Positions 27,266 to 35,041 are shown, counted from the stretch's first letter. The stretch: DNA of 64,000 nt from Aureibacillus halotolerans (GCF_004363045.1 NZ_SNYJ01000012.1:1-64000), one strand, 5' to 3'. The notes: generated by a model not told the origin, from the sequence alone. Made by a program: numbers and translations.

Positions 27266-27310
27266 AAAAGCCCTACAGATTAAGTTTCAACATCTTGTAG
27301 GGCTTTTTCT
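27266..27310 (+). terminator. intrinsic terminator of the sugar ABC operon
   Basis: AAAAGCCCTACA (27266-27277) pairs with TGTAGGGCTTTT (27296-27307) and is followed by a T run. The loop CAGATTAAGTTTCAACATC region is shared with the decayed copy at 20236. Confidence 0.85.
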
Positions 27311-28059
27311 ATTAGACATCCAGAGGAAGCATTCGTGTAATTGGGGTTAATTTTCGGTTTCCATAATTTCGCATTGTTTTCTGCTACTTAATAAAGTAGC
27401 TTTGTACTTATCAGCGTACTTGCTATTCCTGCGATATCCCATTTTATTATTTGCTTTATTTATTTTGCTAGTAGCGCGGTTCATTCTTTGGCAAGTTTCT
27501 TCCGACACATAAATCGTTAGGTTGAGTAAGTTTCACCAAAAGTGAATATCAGCGTGGACTGACTATCCAAGGCATCGCTCTAGTTAGAACGGGGTGGTGT
27601 TCACCTGGCAGGTGAGACTTATGCCCAATATAAAAACCACCGATGACTAGTCGATGGCTTCTAAAAAGACCTTTTTAACATGATTAAGCAACTCTAAAAA
27701 AGCCTTTCTTTTCCGGTAGGCTTTCCTAATGTTGCGGATTAGAACCTACTACGGAGCGTTTGAAGTACGAAATGTACTAAGGTACAAAGTGTATACCCTT
27801 AATTTAACATGTCATCAACTATAGTCAATGAAAGGGATTACTTTATTGAAAACTAAATTATTCTTCGTAGGGAAACTGTAGATATCCTGGTATGTTGGAA
27901 GGACAGATGATACGGATGAAGAGCTGAACGTAAGAGCAAAAGTCGATTCACTGGAAAAGCGAATGCTTTATGGAATGACACGGATAAAAACTGGTATGTA
28001 AGGTGCATTGCTCTTCACCAAAAGCGACGGATGTCCAATTCTACCCAACCATTTTATCT
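27311..28059. other. gene-poor region with possible gene remnants
   Basis: No intact gene. On the minus strand a short frame (27347-27484, 45 codons from ATG, 53 from a GTG at 27508) encodes a lysine-rich peptide (NRATSKINKANNKMGYRR) with TIYVSEETCQRM in frame before it, which resembles the start of a ribbon-helix-helix-like protein; it has no ribosome site and may be a remnant. On the plus strand 27882-28001 an open stretch encodes SWYVGRTDDTDEELNVRA and LEKRMLYGMTRIKTGM without a start. A hairpin AAAGCCT/AGGCTTT lies near 27702-27726. Nothing else is recognised. Confidence 0.3.
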
Positions 28060-28491
28060 TTAACTATCTTCCTCTGCCCGTTTCTTTCTCAAATAGTGTA
28101 TAGCTGAATAGGGGATTAGAAAACAGAAGAAGACAACGAGTCCGATAATAACGGCATCGCTCGTACCGCTGCCACCAGCTGTGTATTTGGTTAAAAGGGC
28201 GACAGCCAGACCTAATAAACCGGCAAGGATGACGATCCAGTAATAAGGCGGAGCTTTCCTTTTCGCTGCTGTGTCCTCCATATCCACAGAAATCTTAAGG
28301 TTCAAGCTGGTTAAGACAAGCCCTGTTAGAATGAACAACACCCATAATGGGTTGTCTGTCGTACTTTGCAGCCCATTCGTAATCACCTCATAAAGTAAGA
28401 TGGCTACAATTCCTACGCTTTGCACAAGAAACGCCATTCGGATGTTCTTTAAATTTTGTAAGAGCAGTCGTTCATCTTTAATCTTTTTCAT
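28060..28491 (-). CDS. small membrane protein paired with an XRE regulator
   Basis: About 143 aa with four likely membrane segments (FLVQSVGIVAILLYEVI, LWVLFILTGLVLTSL, YYWIVILAGLLGLAVALLT, AVIIGLVVFFCFLIPYSAI) and basic ends. No function is known to me; such proteins are often encoded next to a small XRE-family regulator in Firmicutes. The ATG at 28491 is chosen over an upstream one because AAGGAGG sits upstream of it within the regulator gene and the product then begins MKKIKDERLL, as expected for a gene start. It overlaps the regulator gene by 14 bases, so the pair is coupled. Confidence 0.75.
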   Translation of the reverse strand: MKKIKDERLLLQNLKNIRMAFLVQSVGIVAILLYEVITNGLQSTTDNPLWVLFILTGLVLTSLNLKISVDMEDTAAKRKAPPYYWIVILAGLLGLAVALLTKYTAGGSGTSDAVIIGLVVFFCFLIPYSAIHYLRKKRAEEDS

Positions 28492-28696
28492 CCCTCGTAT
28501 CCTCCTTCGTAACCCAGAAAATGTCATCCAATGACTTTCCTACCGCATAGCAAATTTCCAAACACAAATGAAGTGAAGGGTTGTACTTCCCTTTTTCAAT
28601 CAAACTAATCGTCTGCCGAGTAACTCCTACTTTTTCCGCTAATTGCTGCTGCGTTAAATCAACTTGAATACGCGCGATCTTTACTTTATTCCCCAC
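28478..28696 (-). CDS. XRE-family helix-turn-helix regulator, 72 aa
   Basis: A small DNA-binding protein that is essentially one Cro/C1 HTH domain: IARIQVDLTQQQLAEKVGVT and RQTISLIEKGKYNPSLHLCL, then LDDIFW. This is the YgzD/YvaO-like short regulator type usually co-transcribed with a membrane protein, as here. The start is a GTG with GGAGGG 8 bases upstream. It may repress its own promoter in the AT-rich gap between 28697 and 28780. Target genes beyond its own operon are unknown. Confidence 0.88.
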   Translation of the reverse strand: MGNKVKIARIQVDLTQQQLAEKVGVTRQTISLIEKGKYNPSLHLCLEICYAVGKSLDDIFWVTKEDTRDEKD

Positions 28697-29070
28697 CTGT
28701 TGTATCCCTCCATATGTTTAATGTAACATATATCGTACATAATTCAATATATAAATTGCATTTGTGGAATCACTTATGCGACGTTTGAGCGAGAAATTAC
28801 GATCAATAGAGCATGATTTTGCAATAGAATGCGTACAGCCACTCAATGTACCACCCTCGCCATGAATTTTACCAGTGTTCGCCAAGGTAGTTAGCAATGG
28901 CTTATGAGTACGGCATTCACTTTGTACCACCCTTGCAATCTTTTGTACCGGGATTTGTAGAGAAGTGTACTAGCTTTTTCAGTGTGTTTGTTCTTGTTGC
29001 AATATGAAGTTTTCCTGCTTACACAAGTTTGATGATTCTATCAATATCCCTCCATTTAACTCTTCCCTTT

Positions 29071-29105
29071 CTGGAAACAGAGGAAAATATCTCTTGAAAC
29101 AGAAT
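29071..29105 (+). repeat. 35-base motif, copy 2 (first copy at 625-659)
   Basis: Begins CTGGAAACAG and ends CAGAAT, the same length as the copy at 625-659 with about 28 identical positions. It lies immediately before the LexA-type box of the next gene, so its last part may overlap a -35 region. Confidence 0.5.
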
Positions 29106-29120
29106 GTATGTTCGTTTATT

Positions 29121-29140
29121 ATAAGAACAAGTGTTCTTAT
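29121..29140. promoter_or_regulatory. LexA (DinR) box candidate
   Basis: ATAAGAACA-AG-TGTTCTTAT, a perfect inverted repeat that extends one more base on each side. Its core GAAC-N4-GTTC matches the Bacillus LexA box (CGAACNNNNGTTCG) without the outer C/G. It lies 22 bases before the ATG of the ArpU-like gene, so LexA bound here would block it. Confidence 0.7.
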
Positions 29141-29161
29141 ATTGAAATGAGGAGTGATCGT

Positions 29162-29488
29162 ATGGTTTCAATGATCGAGATCACACACCGAGGCGATCAG
29201 GTCAAATACGGGATACGAAGGCTTTTGCAAGATTGGTATGTTTTTCAGGAACGGCAGTATAAAGGGGATTATGCGGCGACTGATTTGTTGATTGATTTGG
29301 CTGATGCCATGCAAAAGGCGAAATTGACAGAGAGCCAGGAGCGATCACTTCAACTTATCCATATGATCGGCTTTTCAGCGACAGAGGCCGGTATAATGAT
29401 GAAATGCAGCCGGCAATCCGCGACAAGAAATGCCGAGCGAGCGCTTGGGAAAGTTGCAAACGCTTGGGCTTGGGAGACTGCTTCATGA
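29162..29488 (+). CDS. ArpU/sigma-region-4-like phage transcription regulator
   Basis: About 108 aa. The C-terminal half has a helix-turn-helix of the ArpU or sigma-factor region 4 kind (ATEAGIMMKCSRQSATRNAE at about residues 72-91), as found in late-gene regulators of Firmicute prophages. The ATG at 29162 is preferred because AGGAG lies about 8 bases upstream; an ATG at 29108 lies upstream of the LexA box, outside the expected transcript. The following gene starts 13 bases after the stop with its own AAAGGAGA. With a LexA box in front, this protein is probably made on DNA damage. Confidence 0.7.
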   Translation: MVSMIEITHRGDQVKYGIRRLLQDWYVFQERQYKGDYAATDLLIDLADAMQKAKLTESQERSLQLIHMIGFSATEAGIMMKCSRQSATRNAERALGKVANAWAWETAS

Positions 29489-29501
29489 AAGGAGACTAGC
29501 G

Positions 29502-30062
29502 ATGCATGACGTAGAATATGAGATTCAAAGACTGGAAAACGCGACAAAAGCGTCGGGCTGTTCACTAGAGCATCGAATGATTAAAACGGAGGTGCTTTCT
29601 CGCGCGATTAATGATTGTTTGGAAACAGGGAAGCTGCCACAACAAGTGGGGGAGCGCCTTCTCGAACGGCTGGCGAATGTATTGCTCTATGATGATTTAT
29701 CTGACTATCGGAAGAACAAACCATCTCTCGGTGACTATCCTTTTTTGAGTGGTACCCAGCTGGCGCGTCGGCAATATGGCTCGCACCAGCGGAAAAGACA
29801 GGACCAGGGACGAGAGGTTCCGCTCGCTGCGGCTGCGGCAGTGGCGATGGATCGGCGCACGTATGCAAGCCCGGTCAAAAGACAGCGGAGCTTGAAGGAA
29901 GACATGCGGATCGACGAAAACACGAGCTCTAACGATGAAAAAAGGGCAGATCGTTACGAAGCGTTCAAAGAAGGAAAGCTGCAAAATGTTGCTGAGGGTG
30001 AGGAAGGCTACTCGTATACAAAACAGCGAACACCGATTTTGAGAGAGGACAAGCCGTCATAA
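29502..30062 (+). CDS. hypothetical protein of the SOS-controlled module, 186 aa
   Basis: No family is recognised. Residues 1-75 are helical and acidic/basic (VEYEIQRLENATKASGCSLE, then ERLLERLANVLLYDDL), which could form a short coiled coil. The rest is strongly charged and probably disordered (QRKRQDQGREV, EDMRIDENTSSNDEKRADRY). There is no membrane segment or signal. The start at 29502 has AAAGGAGA 6 bases upstream. It is cotranscribed with the ArpU-like gene. GC content is higher than in the neighbours. It could assist phage-like regulation, but that is inference from context only. Confidence 0.6.
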   Translation: MHDVEYEIQRLENATKASGCSLEHRMIKTEVLSRAINDCLETGKLPQQVGERLLERLANVLLYDDLSDYRKNKPSLGDYPFLSGTQLARRQYGSHQRKRQDQGREVPLAAAAAVAMDRRTYASPVKRQRSLKEDMRIDENTSSNDEKRADRYEAFKEGKLQNVAEGEEGYSYTKQRTPILREDKPS

Positions 30063-30140
30063 CGGGCATAGAAGAAAATATTCCTCCATGGGTGCGGGAA
30101 CGAGTCAAATGTATCAACGTATAGTGAAGGCTCATAAAAT

Positions 30141-30154
30141 CGAACATACGTTCT
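30141..30154. promoter_or_regulatory. LexA (DinR) box before the holin gene
   Basis: CGAACATACGTTCT matches the Bacillus consensus CGAACRNRYGTTCG at all but the last position. TAATAAT follows directly and could be the -10 region. The holin gene starts 134 bases downstream. An inverted repeat GCCTGCC...GGCAGGC brackets 30184-30240. Confidence 0.8.
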
Positions 30155-30287
30155 AATAATTCGAGAAAAACGAGCTGATCATGCCTGCCCTATCTCATTA
30201 TTTATTGGAATATTGAGACTATAAAAGCGAGAGGCAGGCAACTTAAACATTGAAACAATTGACAAACCAATCTCTAGGAGGGATCGT

Positions 30288-30572
30288 ATGAATGAAATTA
30301 TGCAGTTTTCTACCATTCTCGTTGGAATCGTTACGGCGCTTGTCCGACTTGTGAGAATCACCTCACCAGCATTTCCAGAACAGTACATCCCGCTTTTCAG
30401 CGTCTTTATCGGCATCATCTGCGCCGTTTGCGGCTCAGGCATTGTATTCGCTTCGGTCACCTTAAAACAAGCAGTTTGGGTAGGCATTCTCGCTGGTTTG
30501 AGTTCGGCAGGGTTGTTTCGAATTGGACAACCTCGCCAAAAACTGATGAACAAAGAAGATCGTTTAAAGTGA
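30288..30572 (+). CDS. phage-type holin
   Basis: A 94-aa membrane protein with three hydrophobic segments (MQFSTILVGIVTALVRLV, YIPLFSVFIGIICAVCG, LKQAVWVGILAGLSSAGLF) and a short charged C-terminus (RQKLMNKEDRLK). This is the shape of class I holins of the A118 (Hol118) type, where the -AVWVGILAGLSSAGLF- segment is typical. Holins open the membrane for an endolysin, but no endolysin gene follows; a hairpin comes instead. AGGAGG lies 9 bases before the ATG. A LexA box stands upstream, so SOS induction is likely. Confidence 0.75.
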   Translation: MNEIMQFSTILVGIVTALVRLVRITSPAFPEQYIPLFSVFIGIICAVCGSGIVFASVTLKQAVWVGILAGLSSAGLFRIGQPRQKLMNKEDRLK

Positions 30573-30578
30573 TAGATA

Positions 30579-30603
30579 AAGCCCAGCTGATTTGGCTGGG
30601 CTT
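30579..30603. terminator. hairpin after the holin gene
   Basis: AAGCCCAGC (30579-30587) pairs perfectly with GCTGGGCTT (30595-30603) around a 7-base loop. No long T run follows on the plus strand, so efficiency is uncertain. The gap to 30848 shows nothing else. Confidence 0.6.
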
Positions 30604-30848
30604 AAAATATCTGCTCATGGAAGCTTGTACTACAGTGCTGCTACCTAGGCGCACATAAATTATGTGAGCTACATCACTTTTCACTTAAGAGATAAATCAT
30701 ATTGCTTTTGTATTCTACTCCACAGAATTTGTATCCTTATCATGGTATCTTTGGTACACAAAGGTAGAGTCTTTATTATCGCAACCAATTGAGTCTCCTA
30801 TCAATATCGACCGATCTTAACAAGTGGGCACATTTAGTTGAATCTACA

Positions 30849-31577
30849 TCATGAATTATAATGCTTATGCCAGTGGCGACTTTGTGGAGAATCCTCCTGC
30901 CAGCCAGCAAGAAGCTTGAGCTCATCCATATCAACAATATAAATATAGCGATTTTTAAGAAATAGAATTCCTCCATCTTGGAGCTCGTGAAGAATGCGAG
31001 ATGAGGATTCTCGACTGCATCCAATCATATTAGCAAAATGCTGCTGTGTGATTTTCCAGTCAATTAAATCACCATGTGTGGTTTGCTTCCCAAAGTTGGT
31101 GTGGAGATCAAGCAACAAATTAGCGACACGAACGCGAATGTCCAAAAAAGCAAGGTATTCCAGCTTTCGATTCGCTTGCACGAGGCGCTCACTCAATATG
31201 TATATCGTTTTACGCATAAGTTCAGGGTATAAGCGAGTCAGCTCTAAAAACTCATCTCGAGCTAACGACCATAGCACTGTTTCTTCAATCGCTGCCACGG
31301 ATGCTGTACGTGTCTTGTCATAATGAAGCATTTCTAGCTCTCCAACAGCTTCACCAGCGAATTGGTGTCCGAGAACGATTTCCTGTTCGTCACTTTGGCG
31401 GAATATTTTCACCTTTCCGGATTTTATTATAAAAAGTCTGTCGCCAACATCCCCGTGAAAATAGATAATCTGTCCATTTGGGTATGTTCTTTCGGTGAAT
31501 TGTTTTTCTACCATGGATTTATGCTCGTCACGCAGTACGTCCTTAAATAGTTTGGTGTCCACAACCGACTCGTACAT
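30849..31577 (-). CDS. Crp/Fnr-family transcription regulator
   Basis: 242 aa. A cyclic-nucleotide-binding-type fold lies at residues about 20-140 (IIYFHGDVGDRLFIIKSGKV, GEAVGELEMLHYDKTRTASV), then a long dimer helix and a Crp-type winged HTH with WKITQQHFANMIGCSRESSS (about 175-195). It lacks the four-cysteine cluster of oxygen-sensing Fnr, and only one cysteine is seen, so it probably senses something else. The start has AAAGGAG upstream. Its promoter carries an extended -10 (TGCTATAAT on the minus strand) inside a perfect palindrome at 31637-31655, so it may repress itself. The divergent kelch gene is the obvious candidate target. Confidence 0.9.
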   Translation of the reverse strand: MYESVVDTKLFKDVLRDEHKSMVEKQFTERTYPNGQIIYFHGDVGDRLFIIKSGKVKIFRQSDEQEIVLGHQFAGEAVGELEMLHYDKTRTASVAAIEETVLWSLARDEFLELTRLYPELMRKTIYILSERLVQANRKLEYLAFLDIRVRVANLLLDLHTNFGKQTTHGDLIDWKITQQHFANMIGCSRESSSRILHELQDGGILFLKNRYIYIVDMDELKLLAGWQEDSPQSRHWHKHYNS

Positions 31578-31636
31578 ACAAGGCGTCTCCTTTACAAATG
31601 GGGTTACGTAAAAGGTAGAATGTCGTGATGTTCACA

Positions 31637-31655
31637 CTAATTATAGCATAATTAG
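31637..31655. promoter_or_regulatory. 19-bp perfect palindrome over the promoter of the Crp/Fnr-family gene
   Basis: CTAATTAT-AGC-ATAATTAG. On the minus strand it contains the extended -10 TGCTATAAT of the regulator gene. A second, weaker symmetry GTGA-ACA-TCAC (minus strand) lies beside it at about 31625-31635. Likely operator. Confidence 0.55.
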
Positions 31656-31757
31656 GAAATTAAGGGTCTTGGAAATGAGGGAGGTGTTGACTATCTGAAA
31701 TGTCTTTGTGGACCAAAATATAATTGAATCAATAAAACCTGAAAGAGGATACAGACT

Positions 31758-33404
31758 ATGTTGACAAAAAGAGTATTGAATACGCTGTTTGTGATATTTA
31801 TGACCATGTTTATGGTTTTAGGAGCTTCACAAGTTACTCAGGCCACACCTGTCGAAGTTTCTTCTAATGATTATTCTAACGGATCATGGATGACTAGCGG
31901 CCCAATTAAAGTAGAGATGGATCGCACAGAAACGATTATGTTGGACAGTGGAAAAGTGTTTGCCTACTCACCAAATCTAGGGGCTGATGAATATGCACAA
32001 ATCTATAACCCAAAAACAGATAAATGGGCGATCACACCGCAAAAACTAGGCATAACATCAGCAACTGCATTAGATAATGGCAATATCATGATAGTAGATA
32101 AAGACTATGAAACAGATACAATTGCATTGTATGAATTTAACGTAGAAAGTAATAAGCTAACTCTCATCGGAAAACCGCCTGTGAAATGGAAGAATGCTGA
32201 AGTGGTATCACAATTCAATGATGAAGTGCTGCTTCTAGCGAAAAGTTACGCGATTGAATGTAAAAACCATCTATGCATCGGTATCCCAGCATACATACCA
32301 GTTTGGTTTAATTTAAACACAAAAGAATGGGATACATCAGAAGATCCTATTGATCTTGAGGTTGGAACGTCAATTGTTCAAATCGATCATTTAAATAAAA
32401 ATGAAATTCTGATTTCACTTCAAGCACGTGGCGTCATTTATAATCATATAACAAAAGAACAGAAACAATTAGCTCCATTACCTTACACGCATTATTCTCC
32501 ACATCTAGCGGGTGTCTTGCCAGATGGAAATATTCTTTTTGCTGGAGGATGGAGCAACTCTACACAGCAAACGATGGATAGTTTTATATACAATCCTAAA
32601 ACCAATCAATGGAGTAAAACAACTCCACTGCCGTCTCCACGATCCAATTATGCCAAACTAGCACTTCCCAATGGCGAAATTATGCTCATTGGTGGATTAA
32701 ATAACGATGGAGGAGTTGGAGGGGTTTACCTTAAAAACACACTAATATTCGACCCTGAAAGTCAAAGTTGGAATGAGGCACCGAGCTTAAAATTTGGGAG
32801 AGTGAATGCAGCTGCAAATCTTTTACATGACGGTAGAATTCTAGCTTTCGGTGGTATGTCCACATATTATGTATACTCCAAAGCAGCTGAAGAGCTTCAT
32901 CCTCATGGATATTCGTATACGAAAAGCTCACATAAGCTGCATTTAGCAAAATGGAGAGACACTGCTACATCTAGATTGAATTCCATTCTTGCAATGAATA
33001 AAAGTGCACTTAGTGAATACTCCCGTAACGAATTGACTGTTCAATCGGATGGCTCGGGAGCCGTTTATATTACATCATCGAAACATTCTCAAATATTTGT
33101 CGTTGATTATCTTGACACAAATACGAGGGAATTACAGATGCCGCTTGTTGCTTCAAAGCTTGTCAATCGGGATCCAATAAGAGTGGATCCTTATATCAGA
33201 AATGACATCAAAGGTTTATTAATTGATTATCTGAATGCAAACAGCGTCCAACAAACAAGTGAGCTAACGAGTGCGCTCAACAACTTAAAAAGCTTTGATA
33301 CTTCCATTGTAATCAATACAGGGAACCACACCATTGAATTAACTAAAGTGAAAAGTGGTATCTACGATATGGAACTGATGGTAGTTATGGAAAGAGTATC
33401 ATAA
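31758..33404 (+). CDS. secreted kelch-repeat protein
   Basis: 548 aa with an N-terminal signal peptide (basic MLTKR, then a hydrophobic core to about residue 28; cleavage probably after TQA). Residues about 40-370 form a kelch-type beta-propeller: repeated blades with LPDGNILFAGGWSN, YNPKTNQWSKTTPLPSPRSN, LPNGEIMLIGGLNN, FDPESQSWNEAPSLKFGRVN and LLHDGRILAFGGMS. The C-terminal 150 residues have no recognised domain. Kelch propellers bind proteins or glycans or carry oxidase activity, and here the role is unknown. A TATAAT at 31719-31724 may be its -10. Divergent from a Crp/Fnr-family regulator; a hairpin follows the stop. Confidence 0.85.
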   Translation: MLTKRVLNTLFVIFMTMFMVLGASQVTQATPVEVSSNDYSNGSWMTSGPIKVEMDRTETIMLDSGKVFAYSPNLGADEYAQIYNPKTDKWAITPQKLGITSATALDNGNIMIVDKDYETDTIALYEFNVESNKLTLIGKPPVKWKNAEVVSQFNDEVLLLAKSYAIECKNHLCIGIPAYIPVWFNLNTKEWDTSEDPIDLEVGTSIVQIDHLNKNEILISLQARGVIYNHITKEQKQLAPLPYTHYSPHLAGVLPDGNILFAGGWSNSTQQTMDSFIYNPKTNQWSKTTPLPSPRSNYAKLALPNGEIMLIGGLNNDGGVGGVYLKNTLIFDPESQSWNEAPSLKFGRVNAAANLLHDGRILAFGGMSTYYVYSKAAEELHPHGYSYTKSSHKLHLAKWRDTATSRLNSILAMNKSALSEYSRNELTVQSDGSGAVYITSSKHSQIFVVDYLDTNTRELQMPLVASKLVNRDPIRVDPYIRNDIKGLLIDYLNANSVQQTSELTSALNNLKSFDTSIVINTGNHTIELTKVKSGIYDMELMVVMERVS

Positions 33405-33423
33405 GAATTAAACACCATACATC

Positions 33424-33451
33424 GGCACTGCACCACAAACGTTGCAGTGCC
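33424..33451 (+). terminator. hairpin after the kelch gene
   Basis: GGCACTGCA (33424-33432) pairs perfectly with TGCAGTGCC (33443-33451), loop of 10 bases. A-rich rather than T-rich bases follow, so it may work as a weak terminator or as a leader hairpin of the next gene. Confidence 0.55.
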
Positions 33452-33475
33452 AACTAAAAATTGGGAGGTTTTTGT

Positions 33476-34282
33476 ATGGCAGCAGGTAATTTCGGTGATG
33501 TTGTAAAGCATATGGTTTTATTAGAATTAGTGAGCTTGATGGTAAAAGATCCTCAAAGGAAGACTTCACATTTTAAATACTTTGAGACTCATGGTTCGGA
33601 AATTGAACATGCTAAACTATTGAGTAAATCATTAGGTGCTATTAAGCTCAATGAACTATATAACAATCAGAATGGTAAATTCTTAATATTCGGGTATCAA
33701 AATGATTATTTAAGGTTAATGAAAAGTTACTTTGGTTCGTTGCCTATTACATATCCAGGGTCTTGGTATCAAGTGTATAGATTATTAAATGATCTAAATA
33801 CGAATATCTCAATTAATGTTTGTGAAAACGATAAAATTGTTTCAGTCCCGACTTTAAAAGAAATTAATGACCGGAATATAAACGTAGATTATCATGACTC
33901 AGATGGTTTAGAAAAATTGAAAGACCATATTAAAACTAAAGACCTTGATTTAGTTTTTGTTGATCCGTACTATACAGCAGAGAAAACAGATAAAAATCTT
34001 GTATTTCAGATTACTAACTTGTTAGATACGAATAATATTCCTTATGTTATTTGGTTTCCAAGGTATACTAGAAAATTTAGATTCTGTTTTATAGAAGATT
34101 TAAAACCGGAACTTAAATGCAATATGATTGAAGTTACTAATAAACCACCTAATAAATCTAGCAGGAATATGCTTTCTTCTTGCATGCTTTTCTCAGCAAA
34201 CCTAGTAAAATACATAGAACCAATTAAGAAAAATATATCTTTTTTAGGTTGTTTGGGTTTAGGCTGGGAAGTAAAAAAATAA
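33476..34282 (+). CDS. RlmJ-like methyltransferase with altered catalytic motif
   Basis: 268 aa, AT-rich. Several blocks match RlmJ (23S rRNA m6A2030 methyltransferase) in the right order: AAGNFGDVVKHMVLLELVSL near the start (RlmJ: HAGNFADVLKH), KYFETHGSEIEHAKLL (RlmJ: YLDTHAGAG), ITYPGSWYQVYRLLN (RlmJ: YPGSP), and LVFVDPYYTAEKT. The catalytic motif IV, DPPY/DPPF in the family, reads DPYY here, so activity may be changed or lost. The ATG at 33476 has GGGAGG 7 bases upstream and begins at the conserved block; TTG 33461 is earlier but overlaps that site. Base composition and the odd flank suggest acquisition by transfer. It might modify RNA or DNA, or act as a decoy; unknown. Confidence 0.6.
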   Translation: MAAGNFGDVVKHMVLLELVSLMVKDPQRKTSHFKYFETHGSEIEHAKLLSKSLGAIKLNELYNNQNGKFLIFGYQNDYLRLMKSYFGSLPITYPGSWYQVYRLLNDLNTNISINVCENDKIVSVPTLKEINDRNINVDYHDSDGLEKLKDHIKTKDLDLVFVDPYYTAEKTDKNLVFQITNLLDTNNIPYVIWFPRYTRKFRFCFIEDLKPELKCNMIEVTNKPPNKSSRNMLSSCMLFSANLVKYIEPIKKNISFLGCLGLGWEVKK

Positions 34283-34711
34283 ATGAGCTTAAGGTGTAGC
34301 TGAACATTGTGTTAGGCAATGTAGAAATGCATAATATTGCAATTGCACCTACATAGTAATGCAACTTGACACGTTGCCTCTATGGACGTGCACTAAACGC
34401 CAAGAAGCCAAGCGCCATAAGGCTTTGGCTTTGCCAAATAGGCTAGCACGCCCAACTCTCCATGTAAAGTTGCAACGAAATACTGGCTTGCAAAGTTATG
34501 CACTATTGTTTTGCACTACACAAACTTCTGAATTTAGATGAACTTTCCGATTCTTTGAGTGTGAAATCAATTTCATATAATCTAATCCCTTTGGAGACAG
34601 GGGGATTAGATTCATAAAAAAAGAAACTCTACAGCACCAGTAGTCTCTAGAGAGACTCCTTTATAAATTCCAATCACGTGGTTAAACCCCTGTCCATTCT
34701 GAAAATACGAG
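34283..34711. other. gene-free segment rich in short inverted repeats
   Basis: Contains many small symmetric words: GCAATTGC near 34340, GCCAAG...CTTTGGC at about 34404-34430, AGTCTCT-AG-AGAGACT at 34642-34657, and repeated TGCAACTT/AAGTTGCAA. GTTAGGC (34313-34319) and GCCCAAC (34449-34455) look like integron core sites, but their order is wrong for an attC. No gene is supported. Confidence 0.35.
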
Positions 34712-35041
34712 GTGAAAAAAGTATGGCCAATCGGTAAGGGGAGGGATATTCATCAAACAGAGTGTAGGGAAAGATTATATTCATTTATTGCTATTGTGTC
34801 CGCCGAGTCTTGCCAAACGATTAGCCAAACTGACTGTTTCGTGTTTTATCTGAACATAATGAATTTATCAAGTGCGTTACGTTTTCGTAAAAGGTATACT
34901 ATAGATAGAATCGATTCGAGCTTAAAAAGGATCTACACATCGAAAATAAATGGAGTTTTGAGAAAAGTTGCGTTTCAAAACAGCTTTTATATCACATACT
35001 TTCCAGTGAGGTCTTTCAATGCCAAAACCAAGCATAACTAA
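34712..35041 (+). CDS. doubtful 109-codon frame overlapping the antitoxin-like gene
   Basis: Starts with GTG after a weak GAGG and overlaps the next gene by 23 bases. The product is basic, cysteine-containing and matches nothing I know (KGRDIHQTECRERLY, RKRYTIDRIDSSLKRIYTSK). Its length is mildly unusual for chance in AT-rich DNA. It would be in the right place for a toxin of the following antitoxin-like domain, but there is no direct evidence that it is translated. Confidence 0.2.
   Translation: MKKVWPIGKGRDIHQTECRERLYSFIAIVSAESCQTISQTDCFVFYLNIMNLSSALRFRKRYTIDRIDSSLKRIYTSKINGVLRKVAFQNSFYITYFPVRSFNAKTKHN

Larger units (their letters stand above)
28697..29161. promoter_or_regulatory. divergent control region between the XRE pair and the LexA-boxed module
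   Basis: AT-rich near 28700-28770, where the promoter of the XRE gene must lie. A direct repeat of about 30 bases begins TGTACCACCCT near 28848 and TGTACCACCCT near 28921. Further right come the 35-base motif (29071-29105) and a LexA-type box (29121-29140), each listed separately. No gene is seen. Confidence 0.45.

Noticed and set aside
27590-27660. Hairpin-rich text with GGTGTTCACC as an IS605 end
   Set aside because: The typical CCCACTTCA...GTAGTTCAC arrangement is missing and no transposase gene lies nearby.
29628-30062. Minus-strand frames opposite the 186-aa SOS-module gene
   Set aside because: Several overlapping antisense frames appear because the region is GC-richer; none has a ribosome site or recognisable domain.
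31687-31724. TTGACT and TATAAT as a standard promoter for the kelch gene
   Set aside because: A 26-base spacer is too long; only the TATAAT is kept as a possible -10.
34313-34455. GTTAGGC and GCCCAAC as integron attC core sites after the RlmJ-like gene
   Set aside because: In an attC the RYYYAAC site comes before GTTRRRY; here the order is reversed on both strands, and no partner site lies 57-141 bases away on the proper side. A search with an attC covariance model would settle it.
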